Assembly (NCBI GenBank): GCA_034440635.1
Contig: JAOTON010002268.1
Location: 1,569,501-1,633,500 of the forward strand
DNA length: 64,000 nucleotides
Direction of reading: 5' to 3'
Source of the DNA: Lepas anatifera
Lineage: Eukaryota > Arthropoda > Thecostraca > Lepadidae
Part shown: piece after piece, positions 13,518-25,318 of the stretch
Layout: the number at the start of each line of letters is the position of its first letter
How positions within the stretch are numbered: position 1 is the stretch's first letter
The notes under the pieces: model-generated
What the model was told of the DNA's origin: nothing
The model's database searches: none
What the model saw: only the letters and a program-made list of their open reading frames with translations
Translations under genes and position numbers: made by a program

Positions 13518-14030
13518 AACTAGAACTAAATAACTTAGTAATGGATGGTCGTAGAGCGTTTATTTTAACAGTTGTATGTTCCTCTTGTCCTTGCAATTCA
13601 AATGGTATGGATTTTGGCATAATTTAACCTCGACCTAACCTCAGGCCAGGTCAAATCCTATACTTTCCCTGATTTCACATATCAAGGTCATATATATCAT
13701 TCGATTTGGCCTGCTGCGAGGATTCCAATGGTTTAGATTGTTGTGCTCTATCCTTATTAGTTCAGATGTACTGCCTGAAAACCTTTATTTACATGTTATC
13801 CCATGGTAGAATGCCTTGACCTCTACTGACCTTAAATGTGACCTGATAAAGAATTATTCAAGTGTTTTTGATACCGATTTAGATGGGCCATCCTACTCCG
13901 TTTACCGTTTTTCTTTATCTAGCGTGGTTGTTGGGATCTTAGGGGGTCGGGTACTTCCTCCCGTCAAAGCAAAGGTGGCTCAAACCCCCGGCAATGCGCG
14001 TGTTAAGCTGACACCTTTCATTCTAGCCTA

Positions 14031-14645
14031 AATCTGCTAGTTGGGGCATTCCAAGACAGATCGACCAAGGCTTGACACCACCATATCTAGAAAAATCTGA
14101 AACTTTGTCTCCGGGGTTATTTTGGGCCAGAAACACGCCTGTTAGAATCTCAGCCCTTCCGACCAACGGTGACCGAGTTATAGCCCGAGGCATTTTGGAG
14201 GTCACGTTGTAGACTCATCTTTGATGCTTCATAACTCAAGAACGCATCACCTGGTTAACAGTTTTGTATATCATTGAACTCGTCTTGAATTATAGTTTAT
14301 TTTGAGAAAGAAAATGTCAAAATTTGAAAATTTTTGACTTTTAATTTGTTTGACCTTTTCTTTTTGACCTAGCTTGACCTTTTCGCAGTTGAAATTGCCC
14401 TTTTAGACACCTCAAAATGTTTCTTCTAAAATATCTTTCGATAGCAAAATAAAAAATGCGTTCTTGCTATAGTTCCAAATATTTAGCACCTAAGGTAGGT
14501 ATGCAGACGGTGTTTGACCATCGCGGTAGTACAGTCTTATGTTTAACGCTGCAAACAAAGCAATTGCTTTTGTAATCGGTTGCTTGCAATCATATGGCAT
14601 TGTCTTTACGAAATTGTCATCGTGCAGTGTCAAAATATATGAGAA
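14031..14645 (+). repeat. Left arm of a roughly 600-bp inverted repeat
   Basis: The reverse complement of this arm matches 16581-17185 over nearly its whole length at roughly 80% identity by eye. Shared landmarks include TCTAGAAAAATCTGAAACTT, GACCAACGGTGACCGAGTTA and CACCTAAGGTAGGTATG. The arm runs right up to the TTAA that begins the D element. It lies 24 bp beyond the end of the outer A element. Confidence 0.85.
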
Positions 14646-15911
14646 TTAACACGCGCCCACACAAGGGGTGGGCAATCGGCCTCTTCAGGTTTCCACAGGT
14701 AGTAAAAACATCTTCGCGCAGCGCCTCCGTACTTCATGTACCTCTAACTCGAAATTTTTGCAGCTTCTGGCAAAATTTTAGGTCTGGGTCATACCAGGTC
14801 AGACCGCCAACCCGGTCAGAGACCTAACCTCGAAAAAACTTTGGGAGGTGCATCAATAATATCAAATTTAGCCTATCGTGGTTAGAATCACATTACATAG
14901 GTAGATCGTCTAGCAAGATATTTTTCGTAGAGGATTTCTATATCAATAACCGGGAGCAAGGCAAGGTCTGTCTTTCCATTAGAAATGCATGGGGCGATTG
15001 GTAAATTTTGATAACTTGCGGAATTGGAATTGTCGAGAATTGCGATGGAGGTTTTATTTTTACGTTGTCGTGTCTCACTTGCCACTGCAGTTTGACTAAT
15101 ATTCTTTTTACCATACAGACCTAAGCCTGGCTCTAGGTCAAGCAGGTTAATTTTGACATTTGACTAGGCAATATTATAAGATACATAGTCCGTTTGGGCT
15201 CAAAGTGTTCCAACGGTGCTGAAATTTCTTTCTACGGCTCTCCTCTGTCACCTATTATGCCACAAAATTTAGGTTTCCACTTAGTTCCTGTAAGAAATAC
15301 TGTGACCCCGAGCAGCCTCAAGGTGCCGACCAAACGATTTTATGTAACATATTCGGTAGTGATTAAAACTGGCTATTTGGGCATCACTCCCAGTGCACTG
15401 TGTCATTATTCATCTGGGATTCTCGGATCCGTGTCAGCTATGAAATGATCACATTGTAAAAATATAATGAGGCAACCTGTTCAGTGACCAAGTCGAATGC
15501 GTTACATTTCAGGACATTTTTCGAATATGAGCGATTCAAACTACTTTTTGGGAATGAAGCCTTTCAGACACGTTTGTTTACATTGCATGAATCCTCTCAG
15601 CGTATGCTTGCTGCACTGGGTCACCTTGCATCGATACTATTTTCCATCTCCGGGAAGGATGTATTGTGTGAGTTAGTGGTGCTCATAGGATAAGGTTACT
15701 TGTTTCAATTATTAATAAAGTCGCGACAACTTTGTAAATTTTCGTTTAAGGCTGAAAGGTCCATTATTAATAAGTTCATTTGCCTCGTCTCCCTCGAAAT
15801 AATGAATCCTTTTATCACTTTTAATGGCTGCAATTTTTATTTTCATAAATATTGACAGTTATTGCCGTTCGTTTTTTAAATTTTGTCAGTTGCTCTAGTT
15901 CGATTGTTGGG

Positions 15912-16225
15912 CCGGAGTCTCACTAAGTCATCAATGAACTTGTCACGGAGACCCCGACCCCACCACCCGAACGAGCAACTCCCACAATGAAGGGTTGATT
16001 TTAGAGCCAACGTTTAACGTCCCACAAAGACGGGGACGGCCGCCTCGTTCAGGTCCCCTCTCACCAGTCAGTTGCCAGCCGACCTGTACATACGTCGGGT
16101 AGACTATTGGCGCCGGATCATCTCGGGGAACCGATCCCAAGCCTGGACATGCACTGCCACTGCATGCTTCTGAGCCGCGGGCCGGGCCCAACGCTCGCCA
16201 ACTGAGCTACCGGGGCGGGAAGGGG
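15912..16225 (-). mobile_element. tRNA-derived SINE, copy with tRNA-like head
   Basis: On the minus strand the element opens with an RNA polymerase III A-box-like TAGCTCAGTTGGCGAGCG (16192-16212 region) and a weaker B-box-like GGGATCGGTTCCCCGAG (16115-16140). It continues into a body containing GGGAGTTGCTCGTTCGGGTG and GGGGTCTCCGTGACAAG. The same head-body order occurs on the plus strand at 62197-62512. The spacing between A and B boxes is longer than in a tRNA, so it is not a tRNA gene. It is non-coding and presumably mobilised by a LINE. Confidence 0.8.
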
Positions 16226-16229
16226 CGGT

Positions 16230-16420
16230 TTTAGGAGTAGGTGTCTCACTAGAGTCATCAAGGGACTTTTGCGGAGACCCCGACCCCACCACCCAAACGA
16301 GCAACTCCCACGATAAAGTGTTAATCAAGGAAACAAGTTGAAAGTCCCACAAGGCATAACGAAGACCGTCTACCTCAGGTCACCCTACCAGTCAGTTGCC
16401 ATGACCTTCAACATTTACGG
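16230..16420 (-). mobile_element. Headless SINE body, tandem with the SINE next to it
   Basis: This repeats the SINE body (GGGAGTTGCTCGTTTGGGTG, GGGGTCTCCGCAAAAG, TCACTAGAGTCATC in inverse) without a recognisable tRNA head. Read on the minus strand, its 3' end (CCTACTCCTAAAACCG) joins directly to the head of the copy at 15912-16225, giving a dimer body-head-body. Confidence 0.72.
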
Positions 16421-16580
16421 TACCTACCACCTCCCAGTTGACCTAATTATTTTTCCGAAGCTGCAAAATGTTGTGTTAGAGGTAGATGGAGTACGGTGGC
16501 GCTGCGCGAAGGTGTTTTGTTACTACCCGTAGAGACCTGAGGAGGCCGGTTGCCCACCCCCTCGGGTGGGCGCGCGTTAA

Positions 16581-17185
16581 TTGTCATAAATTCTGACACT
16601 TGCACGATGAAAATTTCGTAAAGACAAGCAGTATGATTTCCAGCAACCGATTACAAAGAATCGCTATGTTTGCGGCGTTAAACATAAGGCGTACTACCGC
16701 AGTGGTCAAACCGTCTACATACCTACCTTAGGTGCTAAATATTTGAAACTTATAGCCAGAACGCATTTTTAATTTTTGCTATCGAAGATATATTATGACG
16801 AAAATTTTTGAGGTGTCTAAAGGGCAATTTCAACTGCGAAAAGGTCAATCTAGGTAAAAAGAAAGGTCAAACAAATTAAAGTCAAAGTTTTCAATTTTGA
16901 CATTTTCTTTTTCAAAATAAACTATAATTCAAGAAGAGTTCATGATATAAAACTTGTTAATCAGGTGATGCGTTTTTGAGTTATGAGCATCAAGATGAGT
17001 CTACAACGTGACCTCCCGAAATGCCTCGGGCTATAACTCGGTCACCGTTGGTCGGGGGGCTAGATTCTCACAGGCGTGTTTCTGCCCAAAACTACCCCGA
17101 GAAGTTTCAGATTTTTCTAGACATGGTGTGTAAATGAAATATTTTTGGTCGTTTTGTCCGAATGCCCAGTTACTAGCAGCTCATT
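16581..17185 (-). repeat. Right arm of a roughly 600-bp inverted repeat
   Basis: Inverse of the left arm at 14031-14645 (see there). It begins directly after the TTAA of the D element and fades out near the GCAGCTCATTCC word at 17176-17187, which matches the inverse of the left arm's outermost part. Confidence 0.85.
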
Positions 17186-20100
17186 CCAACACCACATGCA
17201 GCGATTTTACTGAAACGCTCCCGGATATAAACAGTATTTCTTACACGAAACAAAAATGCACCTTTTATTAGGACCACTATGCTTATGACTATACGAAAGA
17301 TTGCCTCTTCTCTGTAACGTGAATGTGGCTTCCGCTATATGCGAATCCAAAAGTTTCGATTGGGAGGGAGGCACATGGTTAGGGGCGCCCTCTGAACCAG
17401 GGAAACACCATATTTGGGCGGCAAAATGTATCAGATGAGCACCAAATCCTATCGCGGGGGTGCCGATACTCGCATCCCGGAGGGAGCGAGGGGTGGAGTG
17501 ATTGGAAATCAAGTTTCAGGGTGGGTGGCACCATCGACCTTTCAGGGAGCGCCGTATCAATTTCAGGAGGCGTCGAAGATCGATGAGGGGGATAGTGCCC
17601 TCTTTGTCCCCTCCTGTCTCCGTCCATGGCTTCTACTGATTTTCCAAGCATGATCCCAACAGGAGGCATACGGTCAGGTCTTAGCACTGCTAAATTTCGG
17701 CAGAAGGTACTAGTAGAAATTACCATTGCGCAAAATATCCACTTTACCTGAGCGTTCGCACAACCACGCCCTACCCTTCATGCCTGCAATAGCCTGCGAT
17801 TCCGAAGGCATAAGCATGAACGCAGAATCGCCTCTGCTGAGCCAAAGTATTCCGTAACGAGCTACTCTTGCAACACCGACGCTTTCGGTCATCGTAAACC
17901 ATACGATATCATAATATACTGGAAAGTGAACTGTCAGCCCTTCCAAGTCTCCGTCGCTAGAGAAGCTGGACTTTTGAAATGCGGCCTCCAAAGAAACCAT
18001 TCACTTAAATAACTCACTTTCCTATCCAGTTTTTTTAAGATAACTGAAGCCTCCACTCCGTGTTTATGTAACTATTTTTAACAAGACAGTAAGAAAATAC
18101 CATTTTTTCAGCTGTCGCTCAAAGAACGAAACAGTTTTATTGTTTTAAAAGACCAGACCAGGCTGGCGAAATGTCGTCGTTCATTGCTGATCAAGGCTCA
18201 AGGTAAGCGCTGTCCCTGACAAGTCGACAATGCGTTGTCGTTAGTGGCACTTTTCTTCTTCTGTTTTCTGATTTTTGTAAATGTTTACTGAAAACATATT
18301 TAAATTTGATTCTTTTCGTAAGTTTAAAAACGTTGCTGGCCTTCACGAGAGCTTTGAAACTAGTTTGATCTCAGTTCATCGGAGCTAAGCTTTCTTAGTC
18401 ATAAGATCCTCCCAAATGGGTGTAATTCTGGAAAAGCACAACCGCGCATATTTCCACGGAAAACTTCATGGGAAACCTATCCAACAGAAAACAGACAAGT
18501 AAATCAAAACCTTTGACACACTATCTGTCAGATAATGTGTTCCGAAAAACTCTAAGCAACGTGATGGTAGTGATTCCCGGAATAGGAACCATCAGCAGGA
18601 GTCAACTCGGCTGGGGGATATCTCGTTCCCCAGCAGAAGTCATCACCTCCTTCTGACAGCACCCGCCATCAGCGGTCGATGATTGCCGGCAGGCCGACCT
18701 TTTATCTCTATCGGGGCACCTATTTGCATAGCAAATTGTCTGGCGGCCACGTTACTGCGGACGGGGACCGGCCGCGGGGGCGGCCTCAGCGCCGGGCCTC
18801 GTCGGGTTCGACGCAGCCGACGACGACTGACCGTCGAGGGCGACTAGGATCGTACCTAGAGATCAGTAAGGAGCGGCCGTCCAAAATGTCTGGTATTATT
18901 TGATGTGGCTATTAGTGGTCTAACCTTTATCAGATTTTACGCCTCCAGGTTCCTTAACTATAGGCAAATATAAACTTCATTCAAAGCTGTATATCTGAAT
19001 TTGAAGAAAAAACAGTTATCGTCATACTAAGTTTTTAGGTCGCACAGACAACTGTCATATGGTTTACAAACGAAGTTGTTAGCAAGATATCTCAAGACAA
19101 AACTTCTGTTATAGTAAAACTCGTGTTATAATGGCACTTACACAGAGTTACAGGCACGTGTATGAGCAAAAGCATGCTTATCATCGCCAAATGTCCATTT
19201 GTTAATGAAACAAATATTAAATCCCGAAAATACCCACATTTAGATACACCAACCGATAACAGCTACACACGTGAGTGGTGTGAAGGCAGGCTACCCCAGC
19301 GTGTGTGAGGGAACTAGAGGGCGCCGCCAACTCCGGCTGATGACAAAAGTACAAGTGCGATGACGCGTGTCGCAGATGGGCCGCCGAGCGGCGACAGGGC
19401 TCGCGTCGCGACCGCCCAGACGCGTGTCGCACGCGCGTGCATTAGATTAACATTCATTCGTCCGCTGAGCGTGACGAATGTATCCGAATGTGTCCGAATA
19501 TGTCCACTGGCTTCAATGCGCGCTGGATCGGTGCCGCCGCAGAAGACAATAGGGGCCTGACACAGCCGAATGCCGCGTACGCCGCCGAAATCGATCACAG
19601 CTGCTTATTCAAATCAGAGGGTGCTTCCCCACGCCCTCTCCGTCATTCGACGGCTCTCGGTGCAGTGGCAGAACTGCGTCGGATCGTTAATGCATGCGTG
19701 TGCGTCGACAGCAATTTGATTTTAAGCCGATCAGTGATGTGATTACACGCCGCTCAGCCGCAGAACCATTCGGTAATGCTTGGACTGATGAGTGTCGTGC
19801 TTGGCGGCGGTGTTAGTCACGATGGAAATACATAGAACCTAGTGTGGCATCGTACATTTGGAAATTGATATCCGCAGAAATCCCAGCTGATGCCTGTGTC
19901 AAAATGCCGTTCAGAATACAAAAGCCTTTTAAACAGACAAAAGACGTGTGTGGGTGAAGAGCCCTGGATGCCGTCTTTATTTTTGCACAAGAATCGGCTA
20001 TAAAGCGATGTTTTCCACCCTGGCCGATTTTCAGCCGCCGAAGCAGAGGTGGAGATAGCTCGGTGAATTATTCATTATTCAGCGCGTAGCGGCTTTTTGC

Positions 20101-22376
20101 ATCCTTCCATACCGGGATCTCTCCTGGAAAATATATACACGGGACAAAGCGGCGTAGCCCTTTCGCTTCACAGGCATATTTCAAAACAGGCTGGTCAAAG
20201 AAGCTGATTACGCGTCAAATACTGGTGAAGCTGATGCCTGGTGAAGTTAATTCTAAAGATGACACTATATTTTTCCTCGCCTCATGTCCAATTACTTATC
20301 TAAGTTTTCAATACAGGTATATACACCCACATCTTATAAATATATCATATTATTAGTTTGCAAGTGATTATCAATAGTCTAGATTGAGTAAGTGTTTTGA
20401 TCTTATTTTGGTGTTTATTTCATACTATACCACCTGTATACTATAGCTATTAATAGTAAACTATTTGATAATAATTTACTAAGTACACAAATGACCTGCG
20501 TTAAACAATTCAGGAAGTAAGTTGAATTCAGATCAGCCATAGCTAGATTCACAGAGTTTAAAAACCTTTCACCTCCGGGGCAAAGCTGATGACTCACAGT
20601 CACACGCTAAAAAAGGCAACGAGCACATCCAGAACATCCGTACATTCTCACAATCAGTCAAGAGTGTCCACAACGTAGGAGAGAGTGGTCACAATCACCC
20701 AGCACCAACATATCAACATCCCCGTATTACCCATGGTAAAAACGGACAATAAGTGGTTTATGGTTCGTGGTTTATGTCCTCTCAATCAGCATCGTTTGTC
20801 TGGATTGTGTTTGAGGTTCGGGTGCCCCTCGCTCGTGATGCTGGGACCCAGTCGACTTGGTTTTTTCTGCCAACTCTCGTCACTGTAATATGTCACCTCT
20901 AGGCCGCATACAAGCATGCAGTTAGCTCTTGCAAGTGCGAGGGAAATATTTAGAAGCCATTTCATACTGCAGGCTATAGTGCCCAATATCTGCTTTAATA
21001 GCTTCGTAGGATTGTACAGATTTTTTCATGCTTCATGGTTCACTTCACTCCTATAATCCCCAGACACACGTTCATGACATTGATGAAAATGTGCTGTCCC
21101 AACCATAAAGCACCAGGTTTGCAATGCCCAGATTTGGACACAGGGAAACATGGACTTTTACAACCTTGCTCGGTCACCGCTATATGGTTGTAGTTAACTT
21201 TCTCGTCGTGCGAGGGGCAGCTCGCCCACTCTGCTCTCCCGGTGGCATCGCTTATGCCTAAAGCACAAAGCGTGGACGTTAATTAACTCAAGAATGGAGT
21301 TTGCTTAAGAAACCACGGGCTTAGGAATAATAAAGCACAACCACACATGCTAGTTTGTGTAAAAGAAATCCAGCACAGGAACAATCAAACCGTGTTCCGC
21401 ACAACCCAGTATCGTTCAAACATGACACTGTAGACGCCTCTGGACTTCTACTGATATCCTTAAAGGACGAACCTATCCAGGCCATCAACTACGACCAATG
21501 CTTTAAGAGCACCAGCTTTAAAACCGATTTATTGTACCCTGAGAACCACTTTCCTTCAAATTTTATGGCCATTTTCGGCACTTTGACTAACAGCTCCCAG
21601 TAGTGGACTGCGTCGTCCATGCTCGTTTTGTTCGCTCCTGCCACAAAAGTCTCTCCGAAGTCGAAATTGCATTCTGGGAACAAAGTTAGTCTGGGCAACT
21701 CTGGAAATCTAACCGGAAATGGTTTGTGGCAGAAATAAAATGAAATATCTGGACAGACATCAAACCATGCAAAACAAAGGGAATAGTAAATATATTCAAA
21801 TATCAATATTATGAACAGTTTTTTCCCAAAATTGATCCGTCAGAACCATGGGCGGATACAGGATTTCCGATCGAGAAGGGGAAGGGTAGATGGTCGGTGG
21901 AGGGGGAATCCGAACCAGTGGGCGCCACTTTTTGGCGGAATAATTATCAGGTGGGCGAAAAAATCATATTTTGAGGGGGCGACGATACTTGCACCCTGGC
22001 AAAACGGGGGGGTTAAGGGTCGATTGGGAGGGGGCAAGTGCCATCACTTCCCTCCCCCTGAGTCCACCTTTGGTCCGAACTCTAAAACTTGTTGGGCCAA
22101 GACAGTAGTTCATCCAGCCGTGCAAAATTACGTGATGAAAACTGCTTGAGCTGAAACGGAAGCGGAGAGCCAGTGGCAGCTGGCTCAGTGTATGTTATGG
22201 AAAATACTGCAGGAACAAATTGTTTTTTAGTTTTTCTGACTACGCACCCAGCAGACAGGGGTGCTATTCTCCCCCCCTCAACTTCCCCGCCCACCTCTTG
22301 TTTTTCCATGAGTGAGACAAAAATGAAGAAACACAAAACAACAGAACTTAAAATATATTGTCCCTGATCTATATCA
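17186..22376. other. Gene-free stretch with CpG-rich patches
   Basis: No frame resembles a known protein. Two CpG-rich patches stand out: 18710-18885 (GGCCGCGGGGGCGGCC and neighbours) and 19310-19690, which also holds three TCCGAATxTGTCC-like words at 19480-19505. The patch at 17405-17480 resembles 21925-22010 (GGCGGxAxAATxTATCAG followed by GGGGGYGxCGATACTYGCA), a dispersed repeat whose ends I cannot place. A possible small exon at 18112-18202 is treated as a finding only. Confidence 0.5.
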
Positions 22377-23275
22377 CGTATCTGACCAATATATTAAGGT
22401 CAGGTCATTTCAGGTCATGGAGCTGTTCAAGACCATGTAACCCAAAATCAAAACCCGCAATCAGCATTAGCTCGAAATGGCGCCACAGGAACATCTTCCA
22501 ATCGACCAGTTCCAAACTCTCATAATATGGTTGGACCATTGGAGTTTACAAATTTGCTTTCTCAGAATTTTTGCGTTTTTGACCTAAGGTAGGGTACTTT
22601 TTATCATCCCATTGTCCGTGGGGAAATGAATAAATGGCTCATTTGCACAAAATACGGCATTTACCAAGTTAGAAGCACTCATAACATGTATTTTGGTACG
22701 TTCCTGGCCATCAAATTAATTGTTTTACCATCTGACCTCTAAGAGGTCATCTGAGGTCACCTGACCTGTTGGCCTTTTCTTAATAGCTTCGCCTTTAATG
22801 GAGATAGGCTTTCATATTCTGTCATCTGGCGCCTTGTCACTGGGAATCGACGGATGTGCGATGTGGCGAAACCAGGTCAACATGCAAACCGGACCTACCT
22901 GAGGTCAGGCTATTCTCACTATTTGACCCAGCATGTATTTATAATCATAAAACTTGCCATCTCGTAAGAACTCAAATTTAACTGAGAACAAATTTGAACA
23001 AATTCAACTCAGACGCCACTTAGTAAAAAAGATATAGGAGAAAATATGCAGTACCTTGTTGTAACCATACGCAGCCTTCTTTGATCTCTGATAACCTTAT
23101 TGCTGACCTCACCTGAAAATAGCTCTATCATTTCTCTTCATCTCGTCAAGGGCTTTCAAACATCGCCCGTAACTTTGCTTTAGTTATTCCAGGATACGAG
23201 ATATACAAGGAAGCGAAACACGCCCCCCTCCCCCTCCAGTGGGGCGCTACACGCCAGGGACCCCAGTGGAGGAGG
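22377..23275 (-). mobile_element. Decayed TTAA-type element H, rich in GGTCA
   Basis: The left part carries dense GGTCA/TGACC words (22395-22430, 22735-22770, 22875-22935). The right end, read on the minus strand, has CACTGGGGTCCCTGGCGTG then GCGCCCCACTGGAGG (23225-23275): the iterated terminal word seen in families A, B and C, here as CCCACTGG. TTAA boundaries are not preserved, so the limits are approximate. Confidence 0.45.
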
Positions 23276-24012
23276 AGATATCTCAGCTGACTAGTTTAGG
23301 GACTCCTTCCTTTCCACGTTCGATACTGTCAGGCTATTTTTAGTGAATTAGGCTGGAAAAGAAAAAATAGAGATGACATAGAACACATTCGGCTTGACTT
23401 CATCCCCTGTCCTAAGCTATTGAGATGACTGAGCAGCCATTTATTTTCTGTTTACAATCCTTCCAGGGAATCTGCGTTGACCCTAACATATCTAGAGACG
23501 CCACTGACAAGAGTTGACATCATAAGTTTCAAGCAATCTTCGGCTGCTTGATTATGATCCTTTCATTGCACCATGTTGGGCTTTTAGTAGAAAAATGGTG
23601 AAGTTAGCTTTACGCAGCAGAATCTCAAAAGAGTGTTTATTCCACGGCCAAAAAGCATTGCGGAACTGTTTCCTCAGAGGGAAAATACGGGTTGAAACTC
23701 GCTCTGGAAAGCACTTACAACACTGAAGATACATTGCTGGTAGGCTTTGAAAGCGTCTCTACGAAGTGGTCACTCCAACTCCGGAGTGATTTCGCCGAAT
23801 GCAAATGGGTACGTTCCATTAACGCCATCCCTCTAGGAGACGGGCCAATGCGCACCTTTGTGGTGAGGGCAACTTTTTACCCGTGGTCTAATGGCCAACG
23901 TGTGTAGCACTCGCCGTGTAACCCATACCTGGGAACGGCGTCGTCGTGTCCAAGGTAGCGCACCACTAGTGTAAGACAGAGCATTGCTACTCACTTGTGG
24001 CATTACGCTGTA
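23276..24012. other. Gene-free spacer
   Basis: Roughly 740 bp of unique sequence. A short frame at 23692-23907 encodes 71 residues with no known motif. Nothing else is supported. Confidence 0.45.
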
Positions 24013-24272
24013 CAGTAGGAGCGCGAGGTGTGGATCTATGTCTTTTTGGGGTGCCCGGGCACCCCGGATGAAGCATGGAAGTTGTCAACATATGAGTTAA
24101 ATTTTCGTGTTTTCCATTTAAAGTACTTAGAATTTGTTTATGCTGTTCAATAGGCATGCAGATATGCTTTAATACACTACAAATCATACGATTCCTCTTA
24201 ATATGGTGGTTATTATCACTGTTCAAAATTTTGGCATCCTAAATTTGTTTTTGAAAGTCCACATCCCTACTG
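24013..24272 (+). mobile_element. Uninterrupted 260-bp hAT-like MITE
   Basis: Ends CAGTAGG...GGTGTGGATC and the inverse of CAGTAGGGATGTGGAC. The arm holds GGGGTGCCCGGGCACCCC, the hairpin motif of the hosts at 4583, 7875 and 24536. Its length matches the 247 bp left at 4583-7074 after removing the nested element, so this is the unoccupied form of that MITE. The flanks ACGCTGTA and CGTGGCAT do not match, so the target duplication is lost or the ends are misplaced by a few bases. Confidence 0.68.
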
Positions 24273-25133
24273 CGTGGCATGAATAAAGGCATGTCCCTCA
24301 CATGTCACATTATTGGAGGGCTCTCAGCTGCAAGCGCATTGATGAGCTGATGTGGACTGGTCTAAGCGATGTTCACGTTTCCGCGGGCCAGGCTTGTAGC
24401 CTTCACATCTGCATTCAAGTCTCACCGAGAAATGACAATTCGAGTGTTGATCCTGTAAAACAATTAACACATCCATGTATGTACCATACTTCAAAGCAAG
24501 AAAGCTCAGACTAGTAAGTCTACACTTGCAGTGTCCAGGAGTGTAACTGTATACTTTTAGGGGTGCGCGAGCACCCCTAAAACTTTTGAAAGCACCCCTA
24601 AACTTCCCAAAGCACCCCTAAAACTATCCTACGACATTATAATAGGACCTAATTGAATAGAAAGTGTCAGAGATTCGGAGCTCCCTTGTAACTATTCCCC
24701 TGGGGAGATATTTTGAGCCCAAAAGATTGCTTAAGTGATTTGGAGGTTTCATATAACGGCATGAGGTCATGTTTAGACGGCGGGAGTAACTATAGAAAGT
24801 CAAATGAGCGTGTTTTCCAAAATTTTAATTACCGTGTCGCCCTTGTCTCAGAATCAGCACTATCGAGTACAGCTACACTCGTCATTTCCTTGATGATATC
24901 TTCCAGAAAGAAAAAAAACAAAGTTTACTGCTGGACTTCTTCCAAAATTCTATGGTGCATGCTGCAATTTCTTCCTGAATTTGTTTAGGCTGTATGTAGA
25001 TCAGACCTGTCCATAGCTGATATACGTACCAAAGCAGGGTCAAAAAGGCAACATGTGGTAGCTGTGCATCTATTGAAACTTGTTAAGAAGGGGAGGGAAA
25101 TCAGGGCCAATATCTGGGAGACGTAGCTTGTGC

Positions 25134-25318
25134 TTAACCCTCGCCAGTCTGAGAGGAGCATCGATGGTCTCCATAAGGCTTTTTAAGGATAGCGGATAAA
25201 CGGCGGCGCTGCACTGCTGTATTTTGCGTACCTCTTTCTTGAGAAAATTAAGTTTGGTCATGTTGGGTCAGGTCATCAGGCCATGGCAAGTGACTTCCTG
25301 TGAAAAAAATTAGAATTG
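25134..25318 (-). mobile_element. Terminal fragment of a family B-like TTAA element
   Basis: Starts TTAACCCTCGCC, then GCATCGATGG, then a GGATAGCGGATAAACGGCGGCGCTGC block like the subterminal block of families A and B, then GGTCATGTTGGGTCAGGTCA. The other end is not seen; the match fades near 25318, before a short AAGTA-type repeat at 25330-25347. Confidence 0.6.

Larger units (their letters stand above)
7627..14006 (-). mobile_element. TTAA family A element split by three later insertions
   Basis: Pieces of one minus-oriented A element align in order to the intact copy at 49224-50071: 7627-7874, 10485-10610 and 13526-14006. The right boundary is a clean TTAA at 14003-14006 preceded by GCAATGCGCGTG; the left boundary is a degenerate TCAA with a duplicated CACGCGCACT/CCGCGCACTGACGGGGG word. 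The gaps are filled by a hAT-like element (7875-10484), a B element (10611-11579) and a LINE (11587-13517). This copy is the most diverged A copy and therefore the oldest layer of the stack. Confidence 0.82.
14646..16580. mobile_element. TTAA family D element at the apex of an inverted repeat
   Basis: TTAA at 14646-14649 and 16577-16580. Inverted ends: CACGCGCCCAC..AAGGGGTGGGC on the left and GCCCACCCCCTCGGGTGGGC plus GCGCG on the right. The inverted similarity continues about 90 bp inward, including a GCGCTGCGCGAAG block on both sides (near 14720 and 16500), which corresponds to the GC block of families A and B. A SINE dimer at 15912-16420 is inserted in it. No transposase frame. Confidence 0.75.

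Noticed and set aside
24005..24280. Target duplication for the 260-bp MITE
   Set aside because: ACGCTGTA and CGTGGCAT do not match; element kept on the basis of ends and arm motif only.
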